Positions 54,601 through 64,000 of a stretch of 64,000 nucleotides of DNA are shown here, piece by piece. How positions within the stretch are numbered: the stretch's first letter is position 1; every line of letters starts with the position of its first letter. The notes beneath the pieces were generated by a model. That model saw only the letters and a list, made by a program, of their open reading frames with translations, was not told where the DNA came from and searched no databases. A program made the translations under genes and the position numbers. The stretch is from Gigantopelta aegis (lineage: Eukaryota; Mollusca; Gastropoda; Neomphalida; Peltospiridae): the NCBI RefSeq assembly GCF_016097555.1, contig NC_054708.1:18324596-18388595 (forward strand), in the 5' to 3' direction.

Positions 54601-57600
54601 CATTACACAAAACAAACTGAGTGGGCAATCATGTGACGCATCGTCACGATATAGGTCGACGAACTTAGAATTCTGCTGTCCGGAGTTTGCCGAAGCTTAG
54701 CTGAATATGAGTGCTGTCGGATTTCTTTCTGTAGTGTGTGTATTAGTGATTAATATCTCAATTTCTTTTAATCAATCAACTCGAAAATGATCGATGTAAA
54801 GGTATTTGACGTCAAACATAGGATTGTTGTGGTATTAGAGCGGAAATCTTTGCCAACTTTTTGGTTGTCGGGAATTGTCAAAAAAATACATATCTTGGTC
54901 TCTGACTGTAATGAGAGCGTATTTATGTCCAAATGTCCATCTAGCTCTCTTACAGTAAGAGTACTCGGGCTAGCTAAAACTGAACCACTACCAAAACGGA
55001 ACCATTTTCGTTGGCTAGGCTATAATGGCACCTCATTATATTGGCTAAAATGGGGCGTTGGGTCGGGGCTAAATATTGGTGAAACAAACCAGTCTTTCAT
55101 ACAATTTTATTTACGGCAAGGACATAATTTTCCATAACTTTTCCATAGCCAAGGTAACAAAACCTGATTTTCCAAAACTTTTAAGGTCCTGGAAAACACT
55201 GTGACGAATTTCCAAAACTTTCCAAGACTTTCCAAAACGCGTACGAACCCTGTTAATCAGAAATGAGTACATTTTAGGGCAGTGAAGCCAAAAATGTAAC
55301 AAACTTGTATTGTTTTCTCTTTTCATGAACATTTAACCTCACCTGACAAGAGAAGAAAGCAGTTATGACAGGTTGTTTATGAATTTTGTGGCATCAAAGC
55401 TGGACATAAAACAAAGACAACCAGACAATGAAAAGTTAGTTTTGTTTAATGACACCACTAGAGCATATTGATTAATTAATCATTGGCTACTGGATGTCAA
55501 ACATTTGGTAATTCTGGTAGTCATCAGAGGAAACCCACTACATTTTTCGTAATGCAGCGAAGGATCTTTTATATGCATTTTCCCACAAACAGAAATGCAC
55601 ATAACATGGCCTTTGACCAGTTGTGGTGCACTGGTTGGAATTTTAAAAAAACGGACAATGAGAAATGTTGGATATTCAACAACTACATATGCTATTATAT
55701 GAGTGTACCATGTTTGTCCTTAAGATTGACATCTGTGTTGTAACCCTTGGTAACAAGTGCCTTTAGTATATCCATGGAAAACTTTTCTCCTGACAGCACA
55801 GCAAGATGGAGAGGACTGAGTCCAGCTGAGTTACGATGATTCACGTCGGACCCGTGTTTCAGCAACGCTAGCACGCACGAATTCAAACCATGTCGTACAC
55901 ATTCGTGGAGTGGCGTTTCATCTACAACACCAAAACAACTGTCATCAGAATATATATATATATATAGACAATAACTAACGAGTTGTAAACGAGGAATTAC
56001 GGATTATCTGTCCTGAGTGAATTAATGTTGTCACTCACGACCTTTAGCGAGTGACTGACAACATTAATTTCACGAGGGACAAATAATCTGTAATTCCAAG
56101 TATCGAGTGTGTTATTGTACTGATTACCCATGGTGTAAATAGTTTAGAAACGTAAAACTTTAAACTTGTTACATGACACAAACTATATAATATACAAGAC
56201 GTGAAAATCTGAGCAGACTGATGACGTCACGAATGAAAAGAAATGACGTCAAAAGCTATCTTTAGGTGCACAAATCAAATGTAAGCAAGAGAGGTCACAT
56301 TCGTAATGAACTGATGTTTCTAGTGGGAAGTGAAGGAACTACACAGAAATTAGTTTAGAGCATGTTTAATTGTTAACAAGAACAAATTGTTTAAACAATT
56401 TCAACAAAAGCTGAACACTGGTGGAGCTAAATGTTTTGTAAAATCTTATCAACGAGAGACGACAGTCAAGGAAACCGATGATGTTACCAAACTAACGTCA
56501 TGACGTCAGCGGGTAAAGATAGCTTCCTTAGGGAAAGACAGAAAATATATTCACCCGCATCTCACTGCCCATATGGCTAATAAATATATATAGTCTACTG
56601 TTTCAAAGATTTCATGGTAATGAATAAGAAATCTACAGGACCAGCTGTACAGGACCATGTTTCAGAAAATGATTTTTTTAACACTGTGATTATGATTATA
56701 ATTCAAAAGCTGTGCCAACAGGAGTTTAATTTTGGTACTATCTCCATCCCTATTAAAACTAACACATTAAAGTTTAAAAAGCTGCGTCAAGAAATGAAAC
56801 CTACTTGTGTCTTTCGCTGGCAGTGAGAGTATATCCATTCGAATTGCATTGTTCAAGTGTTCCAGCACACACTCGGAAAATGCATTCTGGGCAGCAATGT
56901 ACATACTCGTGCGGCCAAACTCGTCCACAGCATTATAGTCAGCACCATACCAAATGAGTTCCACTGCACACCTGATATGGTTTTGAGAAGAAGCAAGATG
57001 AAGAGGTATTGTTCCTCCTGGATGAGGTGTTGCTGAAATATAAATAAACATATTTAATTAATGAAAGAAAGAAAGAAATGTTTTATTCAATGACGCACTC
57101 AAAACATTTTATTTACGGTTATATGGCGTCAGACATATGGTTAAGGACCATACAGATATCGAGATGAAACCCACTGTCACCACTTCATGGGCTACTCTTT
57201 TCAATTAGCAGCAAGGGATCTTTTATATGCACCATCCCACAAATAGGGTAGTACATACCACAGCCTTTGATATACCAGTCATGGTGCACTGGCTGGAATG
57301 AGAAATAGTGCAATGGGGCCACCAACGGAGATCGATCTCACACCGACCGCACATCGAGCGAGCGCTGTACCTCTGGGCTACGTCTTGACCCTATTTAATT
57401 AATGAATGAAAGATGGCACCACTTACTATTACAACATGTTATATGGAAGGTTTAACCAGTGTTATTCTTTTCATTTACCTTTGGCAATATTTAACAATTT
57501 CACAAAGCAATTCACAGATATTGATATCTGAAGATAAATGTGTGTAACACTGCTATATTGTAGACTGTACATGTTTGAACTAATTTTAGAGTTCTAAAAT

Positions 57601-60600
57601 TTTCAACAAATGTTATAGAGTAATTGATAAAATCAGAAACCACTTCACAATTAACTTATTTTTAAGGTAACTTATTAACAAATAAAATGACATCCACCAG
57701 TTCTAGATATTCATAATACAACATCTGCAATTGCCCACGGCAATCGGCAATGTCGTGGAGTTTTCTTTTTCTACGGCAGTTTTTTGCTGTGGACTATATT
57801 AGGTATTTTTTCAAGGCATGTTTTTTTTGCCGTGGACATTTTTTTAATTGCAGGGGTTGATAATACAACACCAAGATACCTGTATAAGATCCATATTTGG
57901 AATATTTGGTGGCCACATTGCAATCAGCCCCTTCCTCTAAAAGCATTTGCAGAATCTTCAGGTTTCCTCTTTCTGAAGCCATATGCACAGCAGTAACATC
58001 AAAGCGGTCTTTTGCATTGACATCCCCTATTACATGTCAAAGAACAAACAAAATGAAGGCCATTCTTCTGAAACTCAGTACTAAATAATAAAACAATACT
58101 GTAGACTGCCATTTTAAATACTTAATACAACTATTACTTGAAAATGAAGACATAAACAATTTACTATCATTTCATGGCAGTATTTATTAACAAACAATAA
58201 TATGGGGAAAAAAGTTCAGGACATTTGACTTTTTGCCAAAAGACCTTGTTTATAATTTGATGCATGAAAATAATATGAAGAAATCCCTTTTGAAAACCGA
58301 TTGGTCCCTCCTGCAATAATAATATAATATCCCATTAGCCTGATTAAGAGATGACATTCAAATTATAATTGGGCCATTTCATGTAAAGGTCTCTTTTTTG
58401 TTCCATCTGGAACACTTTTTATTGCAAATAATTTAAAAACTTAAAACAATGGTTCAAGCATGATATTCACATAATGTTTTCTGATGGCCGATAAACTTCA
58501 TGAGCAGTCAACAAACTTGCTTGAAGATATCAGGGCACAATATTTCATGAGAACTGTTGTTCTGTTTGCATATTACATTATTAGTTATGCAACTTTAAAA
58601 CCATGTGGTGAACAGATTACCTCCTAAAACTATAAGTAGCATATATCAGTGGTTAATTTGAAAATCAGTTTATTTTTTTAAAATACATTTGAACCACCAA
58701 TGTAGCACAGAACCATAGTTCTAGTGTCTTTGGATTAGGTAGCTAACTCATTGGTTACGTTAATATATACTCTTCAAAAAAAGAAACGCAAAAGGGTACA
58801 AATGGGTTATAACTCCGATTTTATGTTTCCTACCGGTTCATGCTTTGTGAATATAAGGTCATTGCATGTCCCAAACACATTCCCACGGTTACATTCGATA
58901 AAACGCAGCTACTGTACAATAAAGTTCCAAAATGTGAATATTCGCAAAAACGCAGCCACATGCAAACCATGTCACCACTGCACGTGCGTTGTCTGCACGT
59001 GCAACATGAACACCGACAGTATAAAAGTGCAGGGTGTTCGCTTGCCTGGCCTCTGTATCTGGCTGACAGTTGACAATCCAGGACATGCCACGTCTCAGGA
59101 ACCGCAGAGAAACAATGCCATCGGCCGATAGACGCAGGCGAATACAGAACGGCCGTTGCCAGGGCATTCCATGTGTCCCCAAGCACCATCTCCAGACTGG
59201 GGACCGTTACCAGCAACATGGATCAACACGTGACCTCCCTAGATCCGGTCGACTACGGGTCACCCCCCGGGCAGGACCGCTACTGGGTACGCCACCTTCG
59301 GGAACGTTGACTACTGCCACCTCCACAGCCGCAGCAATACCAGGGCGCAGGATATCCGACCAGACCGTACGGAACCGCCTACGTGAGGTAGGAATTCGTG
59401 CCAGACGTCCAGTTCGAGGTGTCATCTTAACACCACAACACCGTCGACTCCGACTGCATGTGCCAGATTCATCGACAATGGCCTCAACTGTGATGGAGAC
59501 AGGTGTGGTTCAGTAGGAAAGCCGTTGCTCCGAGTCACGTGGCTGATGTGAGGTATGGCGTCGTGGTGAATGTTATGGCAAACTGCGTGCTGACAGATTT
59601 GTGCGTGTGGGCAGCCATCTCACAACTGGAACGATGGTCCACGTGCAACCTGGCCAGGGATTGACCAGATCTGGCCACACATCGTTCCAGTTAGCCTGTG
59701 CACGCAGTGTTGCAACATGCACGCCAGGACCAGGTCAGTTCTGAACAACAACATTCATGTCCTTGCCATCGATATCACCGGATTTGAACCCAATTGAGCA
59801 CCAGTTGGACCGACGCCTAGCCAACCACGCCCCGACCCTGCCCGATCTGGCAGCAGCCTTGCAGGCCGAGTGCACGCATCCCGCTGACCGTACTCTGGTT
59901 GCTTCAATAACGTTCACCACGACGCCTATACACGCGACATCTTCCATCATGACGTCGGAGCAGAAATCGGGACTCGTCACTGAACCACACCTGTCTCCAT
60001 CGCAGTTGATGTGGATGGCCATTGTCGATGAATCTGGGCACCACTGCAGTCGGAGTCGACGGTGTTGTGGTGTTAAGATGACACCTCGCCTGGACGTCTG
60101 GCACTAATTCCTACCTCACGTAGGCGGTTCCGTACGGTCTGGTCGGATATCCTGCGCAAACCTGGTATTGCTGTGGGCTGTGGAGGTGGCAGTAGTCAAT
60201 CGTTCCCGAAGGTGGCGTACCCGGATGTAGCGGTCCTGCCCCGGGGGGTAGTGACCCGTGGTCGACCGGATCTAGGGAGGTCACGTGTTGATCCATGTTG
60301 CTGGTAACGGTCCCACAGTCTGGAGATGGTGCTTGGGGACACATGGAATGCCCTGGCAACGGCCGTTCTGGATTCGCCTGCGTCTAGTCGGCCGATGGCA
60401 TTGTTTCTCTGTGGTTCACTGAGACGTGGCATGTCCTGGATTGTCAACTGTCGGCCAGATACAGAGGCCAGGCAAGCGAACACCCTGCACTTTTATACTG
60501 TCGGTGTTCATGTTGCACGTGCAGACAACGCACGTGCAGTGGTGACATGGTTTGCACGTGGCTGCGTTTTTGCGAATATTCACATTTTGGAACTTTATTG

Positions 60601-62888
60601 TACAGTAGCTGCGTTTTATCGAATGTAACCGTGGGAATGTGTTTGGGACATGCAATGACCTTATATTCACAAAGCATGAACCGGTAGGAAACATAAAATC
60701 GGAGTTATAACCCATTTGTACCCTTTTGCGTTTCTTTTTTTGAAGAGTATATATAATAGTTCACGTAACCAAACATGAATCGGTTACCTAATAAAAACTC
60801 AAGGAAACGGTTACCTAAGATTTTTAAATATTGTCCCCTGAGTTATCAGTCATCATAATGGAAACACCACCTCCCCCAATGTTGTGTTCATGACAGATTG
60901 TAAATCCATAACTAAGAGAATGCAATGACCTGAAGAAAACCTTGTAAAAGCAGTTCAACAGAGACTTGCAGTACAGTGGACCCCAGCAAAGTGTAACATT
61001 GTACTTTGCAGGAAAGCACTCTTGAAGATGGTAAAGACGGAAAGCAATCAGGAGCAGCTAAGCAACCTAATCTTCTTCAGGCAAAAACTATCATTTAGAA
61101 AAAGTTCTGGGATTCCACTACTGCAGCTAAGGATGCAATTCCCAACCTGGGTAGACTCCAGCAGATGACAATATTCAGACTACTGGCTGATCGCTGCCAT
61201 CTCCAGTACCATATGTACTGCTTGAAAATGGTACACTCTGACAAGTGTTCATGTCAAACAGGACCACACACTAGAGCACATCCTACAGCCTTGCCCCTAT
61301 ACAACAAAACAAGGTTAAAGCCAGGGTGGTACTTGGTGATGCCTCGACCAGAAGCAGTCAGGCCCTTTATAAGGGCCCTATGGGCAACCTAGGGAGACAC
61401 CACAGCATCGTAAAGGTCTAAAATTAACGAGCTACTCTCGATTCACTAATATCAAAACCTATATTAGCTCGGCCACTTACCTTTCGACCGACCGTTCAAA
61501 ATTGCGACAAATTCCCTCAATCGAAATTGCACACCCTTTTCTCTTTGGCATTTAACTGCTCCATTCAAATTCCATAGCACCACCACCACCCCCACCCGCC
61601 TGCTACCGATTTGATCGGACTGCTGGTGCTCCCTTGCACCTGCCAGTGCAGGCGGTCCCTCCTCTCCCCTCCCCCCACCTTTCCTGTCATGGACGGAGGA
61701 GCCGGCCAAGGCTGGCTCTTTTGCCCATGACAGGCGTGCACTACAACAGCTTGTTCTGAATGTGCACGTAAAACCCTATGAGTATGACATGACATGACAT
61801 AAAGCCAGGGTATTATTTCTAAACATTTGACTGGACACCCATGGTTTTGACTTTGGGAATTTTAGCGTTGTTTTAAATTTGGGGTGAATTTTCAGTTCCA
61901 TTTAAAAAAGTATCTTAATAAGCCTTGTTAGAATTTTTTTTTAAACTAATACTATACATATACTTGTATTTATTCAAATTAATAACTAGTCTTATGTATT
62001 GTTTTCAAAATATTCCTTTTGTATAATAAAAAATTAGAATTATTTACATTGATTGGGAATTTTTTACTCCAAAATTGGGAATAAAAAATTACAGCTTTTG
62101 AGGAATGGTGAGGAATGGTGGGGAATGGTGTCGATTATCGGAGTTTAAAAACATAGGTGATAAAACCCTGAAAGCAGTGGACTGAGTGGTAGAATGAAGG
62201 AACACTGGCTAATAAGCTTTGGGACACTAAGAAAGAAAACATGATCCAGACAGCAGTATTTTTCAACATAAATGGACTCCAAATCTAAAACATAGATCTT
62301 TAACATGATCAAGAATGAATGAAGCAGCAGTTGCTTGTGTAATTTGGTAAATATTCCTAAGCCAACTACTTTTTGTCTCTGTAGATTAGTTCAATCTTCA
62401 GACCTTGTCTGATAAGCTTTGGAACACCAAAGAAAGGTTGTTTTCTAACCCTTGTATGAAATAGCCCAACAAAACAAAAATTGCCGGCTACAATGCACAC
62501 CGACTTGACGACCTATCGAATGGGATTATTAAATTTTGTGGGCAACCACCATAATTGACGAGTATATATATGACAAGAATTTGTTTGATGTCTTCAACAG
62601 ACTAATTATGCTTAAAACATATTTGTTAAACATACCTTTATATTCAATTAACAATCTGACGATATTTGTAAAACCGTGTTTTACACTCAACTGAAGGGGG
62701 GTGAGGTAGTTTTTTGAAGCGTAGAACAGAGTTCTATTGTATTCTGTAGCATCTGGTGAAACACCTTCTTCCAATAGCAATTTCACGGTATCAGTGTCAC
62801 CCTGGTTCACTGCATCAATCAGTTTCTTATCCTGTTCTATTTCTTTTTCTAAAACTTCCGCACTTTTCTTCCACCGAAAGCTCGCCAT
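51173..62888 (-). CDS. Ankyrin-repeat and SOCS-box (ASB-type) protein, five exons
   Basis: Predicted substrate receptor of an Elongin B/C-Cullin 5 ubiquitin ligase: ankyrin repeats bind the target and the C-terminal SOCS box docks the ligase. Exons 62636-62888, 57880-58026, 56805-57032, 55709-55921 and 51173-51654 join in phase to 1323 nt, 440 aa. Ankyrin repeats run from about residue 20 to 315, with landmarks TDTVKLLLEEGVSPDA, TPLQLSVKHGFTNIV, VHMASERGNLKILQMLLEEG, IPLHLASSQNH, SPLHLAVLSGEKF and NSPLHYV. The SOCS box spans about 396-436: BC box LQHNCRCCIR at 399-408 and Cul5 box LPLPTTLKDYL at 422-432. The start MASFRWKK has a strong context (CCATGG). I cannot assign it to a numbered ASB orthologue. 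The introns are swollen by transposons, including a Tc1 element in intron 4. Confidence 0.92.
51824..53333 (+). mobile_element. Tc1-type DNA transposon, ~1.5 kb, near complete
   Basis: Ends TATATACTCTTCAAAA and TTTTGAAGAGTATATA are inverted repeats with TA at the target, and AGAAACGCAAAA / TTTTGCGTTTCTTC extend them inward. It sits in intron 4 of the ASB-type gene on the opposite strand, and encodes one transposase with a single frame break. Confidence 0.93.
52145..53154 (+). pseudogene. Tc1-type transposase (DD34E), one frameshift
   Basis: Starts MPRLSEPQRNNAIGRLDAG with a helix-turn-helix (AVARAFHVSPSTISRLWDRY) and a second DNA-binding part up to GIRARRPVRGVIL. The DDE domain holds FSDESRF (first D), FQHDNARPHTA (second D) and, 34 residues on, the E of PDLNPIEHLWDEL. 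The expected length is about 335 aa. The frame is broken near 52508, where ACACCACACAACACC looks like a 2-bp gain relative to the copy at 58762, which reads CACCACAACACC. The rest of the frame is open to TGA at 53152-53154. Confidence 0.92.
53596..55252. mobile_element. CAGGGTTCGTAC TIR element, host of a nested foldback element
   Basis: Ends CAGGGTTCGTACACC and GCGTACGAACCCTG are inverted repeats, and TTAATC lies at 53590-53595 and 55253-55258. Both subterminal parts are rich in TTTCCAAAACTTTTCC-like motifs. Inside are two copies of GATCTGCGCAAGCGCAAGC (near 53919 and 54040), two of AACGGAACCATTTTCGTTGG (near 53995 and 54995), and the foldback element at 54101. Confidence 0.75.
54101..54972. 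mobile_element. TAGCCCGAG foldback-type element, copy 3 (reference copy)
   Basis: Arms of about 350 bp face each other: TAGCCCGAGTAATCTGACTG at the left, CTTACAGTAAGAGTACTCGG then GCTA at the right. GCTAAAAC at 54092-54099 and 54973-54980 is an exact 8-bp duplication. The core (about 54515-54617) is the 3' part of a SINE. Confidence 0.85.
55436..55652 (-). mobile_element. SINE of second tail subfamily, head missing
   Basis: GTTTTGTTTAATGACACCAC, ATTGATTAATTAATCATTGG and body ATCTTTTATATGCATTTTCC; stops before the tRNA-like head. Confidence 0.8.
55709..55921 (-). CDS. ASB-type gene exon 4 (residues 210-280)
   Basis: Acceptor GTTGTAG, donor GTACACTC. Encodes ETPLHECVRHGLNSCVLALL and AGLSPLHLAVLSG, two repeats. 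Confidence 0.92.
55922..56804 (-). other. Intron 3 of the ASB-type gene with hairpin element
   Basis: Starts with the palindrome at 55993-56097. Further on are TGACGTCA at about 56224, 56247 and 56501, and facing GCTATCTTTA / TAAAGATAGC stretches (about 56257 and 56513). It looks like one non-autonomous element from about 55960 to 56590, but ends are not defined. Confidence 0.5.
55993..56097. repeat. 105-bp hairpin
   Basis: GGAATTACGGATTATCTGTCC pairs with GGACAAATAATCTGTAATTCC and TGAATTAATGTTGTCACTC with GAGTGACTGACAACATTAAT, around ACGACCTTTAGC. Confidence 0.9.
56805..57032 (-). CDS. ASB-type gene exon 3 (residues 134-209)
   Basis: Acceptor TATTTCAG, donor GTAGGTTT. Encodes IPLHLASSQNHIRCAVELI and FGRTSMYIAAQNAF. 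A SINE lies 33 bp upstream of the acceptor. Confidence 0.9.
57066..57391 (-). mobile_element. tRNA-derived SINE upstream of ASB exon 3
   Basis: Full-length common SINE on the gene's strand. TATTTAATTAATGAA at 57051-57065 and 57392-57406 is an exact 15-bp duplication. Its pyrimidine-rich 3' tail ends 33 bp before the exon 3 acceptor. Confidence 0.94.
57880..58026 (-). CDS. ASB-type gene exon 2 (residues 85-133)
   Basis: Acceptor TGTAATAG, donor GTATCTTG. Joins to give EYKGDVNAKDRF and then HMASERGNLKILQMLLEEG. Confidence 0.92.
58531..60840. mobile_element. CAGGGCACAATATTT element split by the Tc1 palindrome
   Basis: Left end CAGGGCACAATATTTCATG and right end TTAAATATTGTCCCCTG are inverted. 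Without the Tc1 insertion it would be only about 0.32 kb. GTTATGCAACTTTAAAACC and GGTTACC sequences tie it to the fragments at 10715 and 19185. No clear target duplication. Confidence 0.6.
58762..60754. mobile_element. Palindromic Tc1-type locus, two facing copies
   Basis: Both ends carry the same Tc1 end as at 51824 (TATATACTCTTCAAAAAAAG), facing inward. The left arm (58762 to about 59904, plus strand) runs from that end to close to the end of the transposase gene; the right arm (60754 down to about 59905, minus strand) covers the end to the middle of the gene. The left arm has many small deletions in its second half, while the right arm is far less damaged. Neither arm encodes a whole transposase. 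Confidence 0.88.
60855..61316 (+). mobile_element. LINE fragment: RNase H and C-terminal region
   Basis: Broken frames recall a LINE with an RNase H domain: VFMTDCKS near 60885, LQWTPAKCN near 60970, then QAKTII, IFRLLADRCHLQYHMY and CSCQTGPHTRAHP, the usual cysteine-histidine end of such ORF2 proteins. Several stops and frame changes; no reverse transcriptase part is left. It lies in intron 1 of the ASB-type gene. Confidence 0.75.
61328..61800 (+). mobile_element. 5'-truncated LINE 3' end inserted in the older LINE
   Basis: From about 61370 it matches the minus-strand LINE end at 29450-29866 (GGGCCCTATGGGCAACCTAG, AATTAACGAGCTACTCTCG, GGTGCTCCCTTGCACC) and ends with (ATGAC)n. AAAGCCAGGGT at 61317-61327 and 61801-61811 is an 11-bp duplication. 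Confidence 0.78.
61812..62635 (-). other. Intron 1 of the ASB-type gene, exon-1-proximal part
   Basis: AT-rich; a GAGGAATGGTG triplication near 62100-62130. Nothing else recognised. Confidence 0.5.
62636..62888 (-). CDS. ASB-type gene exon 1 (residues 1-84)
   Basis: Starts at CCATGGCG; donor GTATGTTT, phase 1. Encodes an acidic-basic N terminus and the first two ankyrin repeats. Confidence 0.92.
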
Positions 62889-63009
62889 GGTTGATTAGTT
62901 AGCGATTGTAAATTCCTCCATTAATTAAGCCGATAACCACTTTACTCATGGAGGTGTTAAGAAAAGTGTGAAGATAGACATCTAAAGACTAAGCCATGGT
63001 AAGATGGGT

Positions 63010-63395
63010 TGAGACTCGGAGTGTAGTGGTTAAGCTATCGGACATAATGCTGGTAGGTACAGGGTTCGCATTCTGGTACCGGCTCCCACCCAGAGTAAGT
63101 TTAACGACTCAATGGGTAGGTGTAAGGGCTAAGGCCACTATACCGACTTCTCTCTCACTAACCACTAACCCTCTGTCCTGAACTGACACTAGCGTAGGAA
63201 GGCGGGGGGGGGGGGGGGGGGGGCGTGTGCCTCCCACTTTTTAGATATTTTTCTTTATTTTTGCTTTATAAGTGTGTAAATATAAAAGTGTGCCCCCACC
63301 TTTTGGCACCTTCCTACGCCACTGCAGCTGAGGTGTGTGGCCGGTTCAGAGTCTTTGAACCTTAATTGGATATAAGCAACAAAAAAAAAAAACTA
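63010..63395 (+). mobile_element. SINE of the second head family, interrupted by a MITE
   Basis: A-box-like TAGTGGTTAAGC, B-box-like GGGTTCGCATTC, then GGCTCCCACCCAGAG and CTCTCTCACTAACC; the 3' part (CTTTGAACCTTAATTGGATA) resumes after 63325 and leads into the AATG tail. Same order as the copy at 37411. Confidence 0.85.
63186..63325. mobile_element. Short TIR element nested in the SINE
   Basis: AGCGTAGGAAGG and CCTTCCTACGCC are the facing ends; the inside has a run of 20 G (63204-63223). It separates two parts of the SINE that are contiguous in the copy at 37411. Confidence 0.75.
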
Positions 63396-63396
63396 C

Positions 63397-63470
63397 GAAA
63401 ATGAATGAATGAATGAATGAATGAATGAATGAATGAATGAATGAATGAATGAATGAATGAATGAACGAAT
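63397..63470. repeat. (AATG)n microsatellite, SINE tail
   Basis: About 18 AATG units following directly on the SINE's 3' end. Confidence 0.95.
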
Positions 63471-63579
63471 GATGGGTGGGTGGAGAAGGTAGGAATCATG
63501 CTCAACACTGACTATAGATTAAACATTTGCTAATTTTGTTGACAGAGTGTGCTTGGCAAATAAAATATTAATACTGCAC

Positions 63580-63637
63580 TACTACTACTACTTCTTCTAC
63601 TACTACTACTAAACTACTATTTACTCTACGTTACTAT

Positions 63638-63702
<65 letters not shown>

Positions 63703-63930
63703 TTAGTTACTACTACTACTACTATTACTACTACGTAGTACTACTACTACTACTATTAAGTCGTCTACAACTACTACTAAGTCGTCTACTACTACTAAGT
63801 CGTCTACTATTACTATCACTATATCGATACTACTAATATTATTACTACTACAACTAGTAGTAGTACTACTACTAGCTACTAATATTGCTATTATTACTAC
63901 TACTAGCTACTAGTTATTACTACGACTGCC
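63580..63930. repeat. Compound (ACT)n microsatellite
   Basis: Long ACT runs broken by ATT, AGT and GTCGTCT variants. Confidence 0.95.
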
Positions 63931-64000
63931 ACTGTGTGTGGATGGATGGTGGAATTTGGGATAGAGAGATGAAGGTGCGGACAGATAGACAGAATGTTTG

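Noticed and set aside
61464-61795. Frames rich in Gly and Arg at this LINE end and at 29534-29716
   Set aside because: They are in the GC-rich non-coding 3' part of the LINE, in opposite orientation, and differ in frame between copies.

Overview
The window looks like animal nuclear DNA, most likely from a mollusc and probably a gastropod. Its three genes are split by GT-AG introns. It also carries many tRNA-derived SINEs whose shared tail includes GTCGTTAAATAAAACATTTC, a type I associate with gastropod genomes; that attribution is from memory and was not searched.

Three host genes can be reconstructed exon by exon. (1) GOT1, cytosolic aspartate aminotransferase, minus strand, nine exons between 12063 and 28660, 413 codons plus stop, with every splice phase closing. 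(2) CHMP3/VPS24, an ESCRT-III subunit, plus strand, six exons between 30090 and 39100, 223 aa, with a C-terminal MIT-interacting motif. (3) An ankyrin-repeat and SOCS-box (ASB-type) protein, minus strand, five exons between 51173 and 62888, 440 aa, ending in a clear SOCS box. GOT1 and CHMP3 are head to head, 1.4 kb apart, and a truncated LINE sits in that gap. CHMP3 and the ASB gene converge on 12 kb of repeat-rich intergenic DNA. The three have no obvious shared pathway: amino-acid metabolism, endosomal membrane scission and ubiquitin ligase substrate recognition.

The rest is mobile and repetitive DNA. Positions 1-7635 are a satellite of ~178-bp monomers with a ~1.25-kb (seven-monomer) higher-order repeat; most monomers carry a TGACGTCA-like site, and SINEs were co-amplified with the array. 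GOT1 introns hold several TIR elements, including two direct copies of a ~0.97-kb element and a family of long-inverted-repeat elements with 8-bp target duplications. CHMP3 intron 1 starts with a 2.25-kb foldback element whose ~460-bp arms are studded with GGCGANNTCGCC boxes. ASB introns hold a near-intact Tc1-type (DD34E) transposon and a second Tc1 locus folded into a palindrome inside an older element, followed by nested LINE fragments. No retroviral or LTR element, CRISPR array, rRNA gene or free-standing tRNA gene was recognised.

The most interesting structures are the box-studded foldback element in CHMP3 intron 1, the palindromic Tc1 locus, the CRE-rich higher-order satellite, the tandem foldback elements sharing target duplications, and two SINEs lying directly upstream of 3' splice sites in two different genes.
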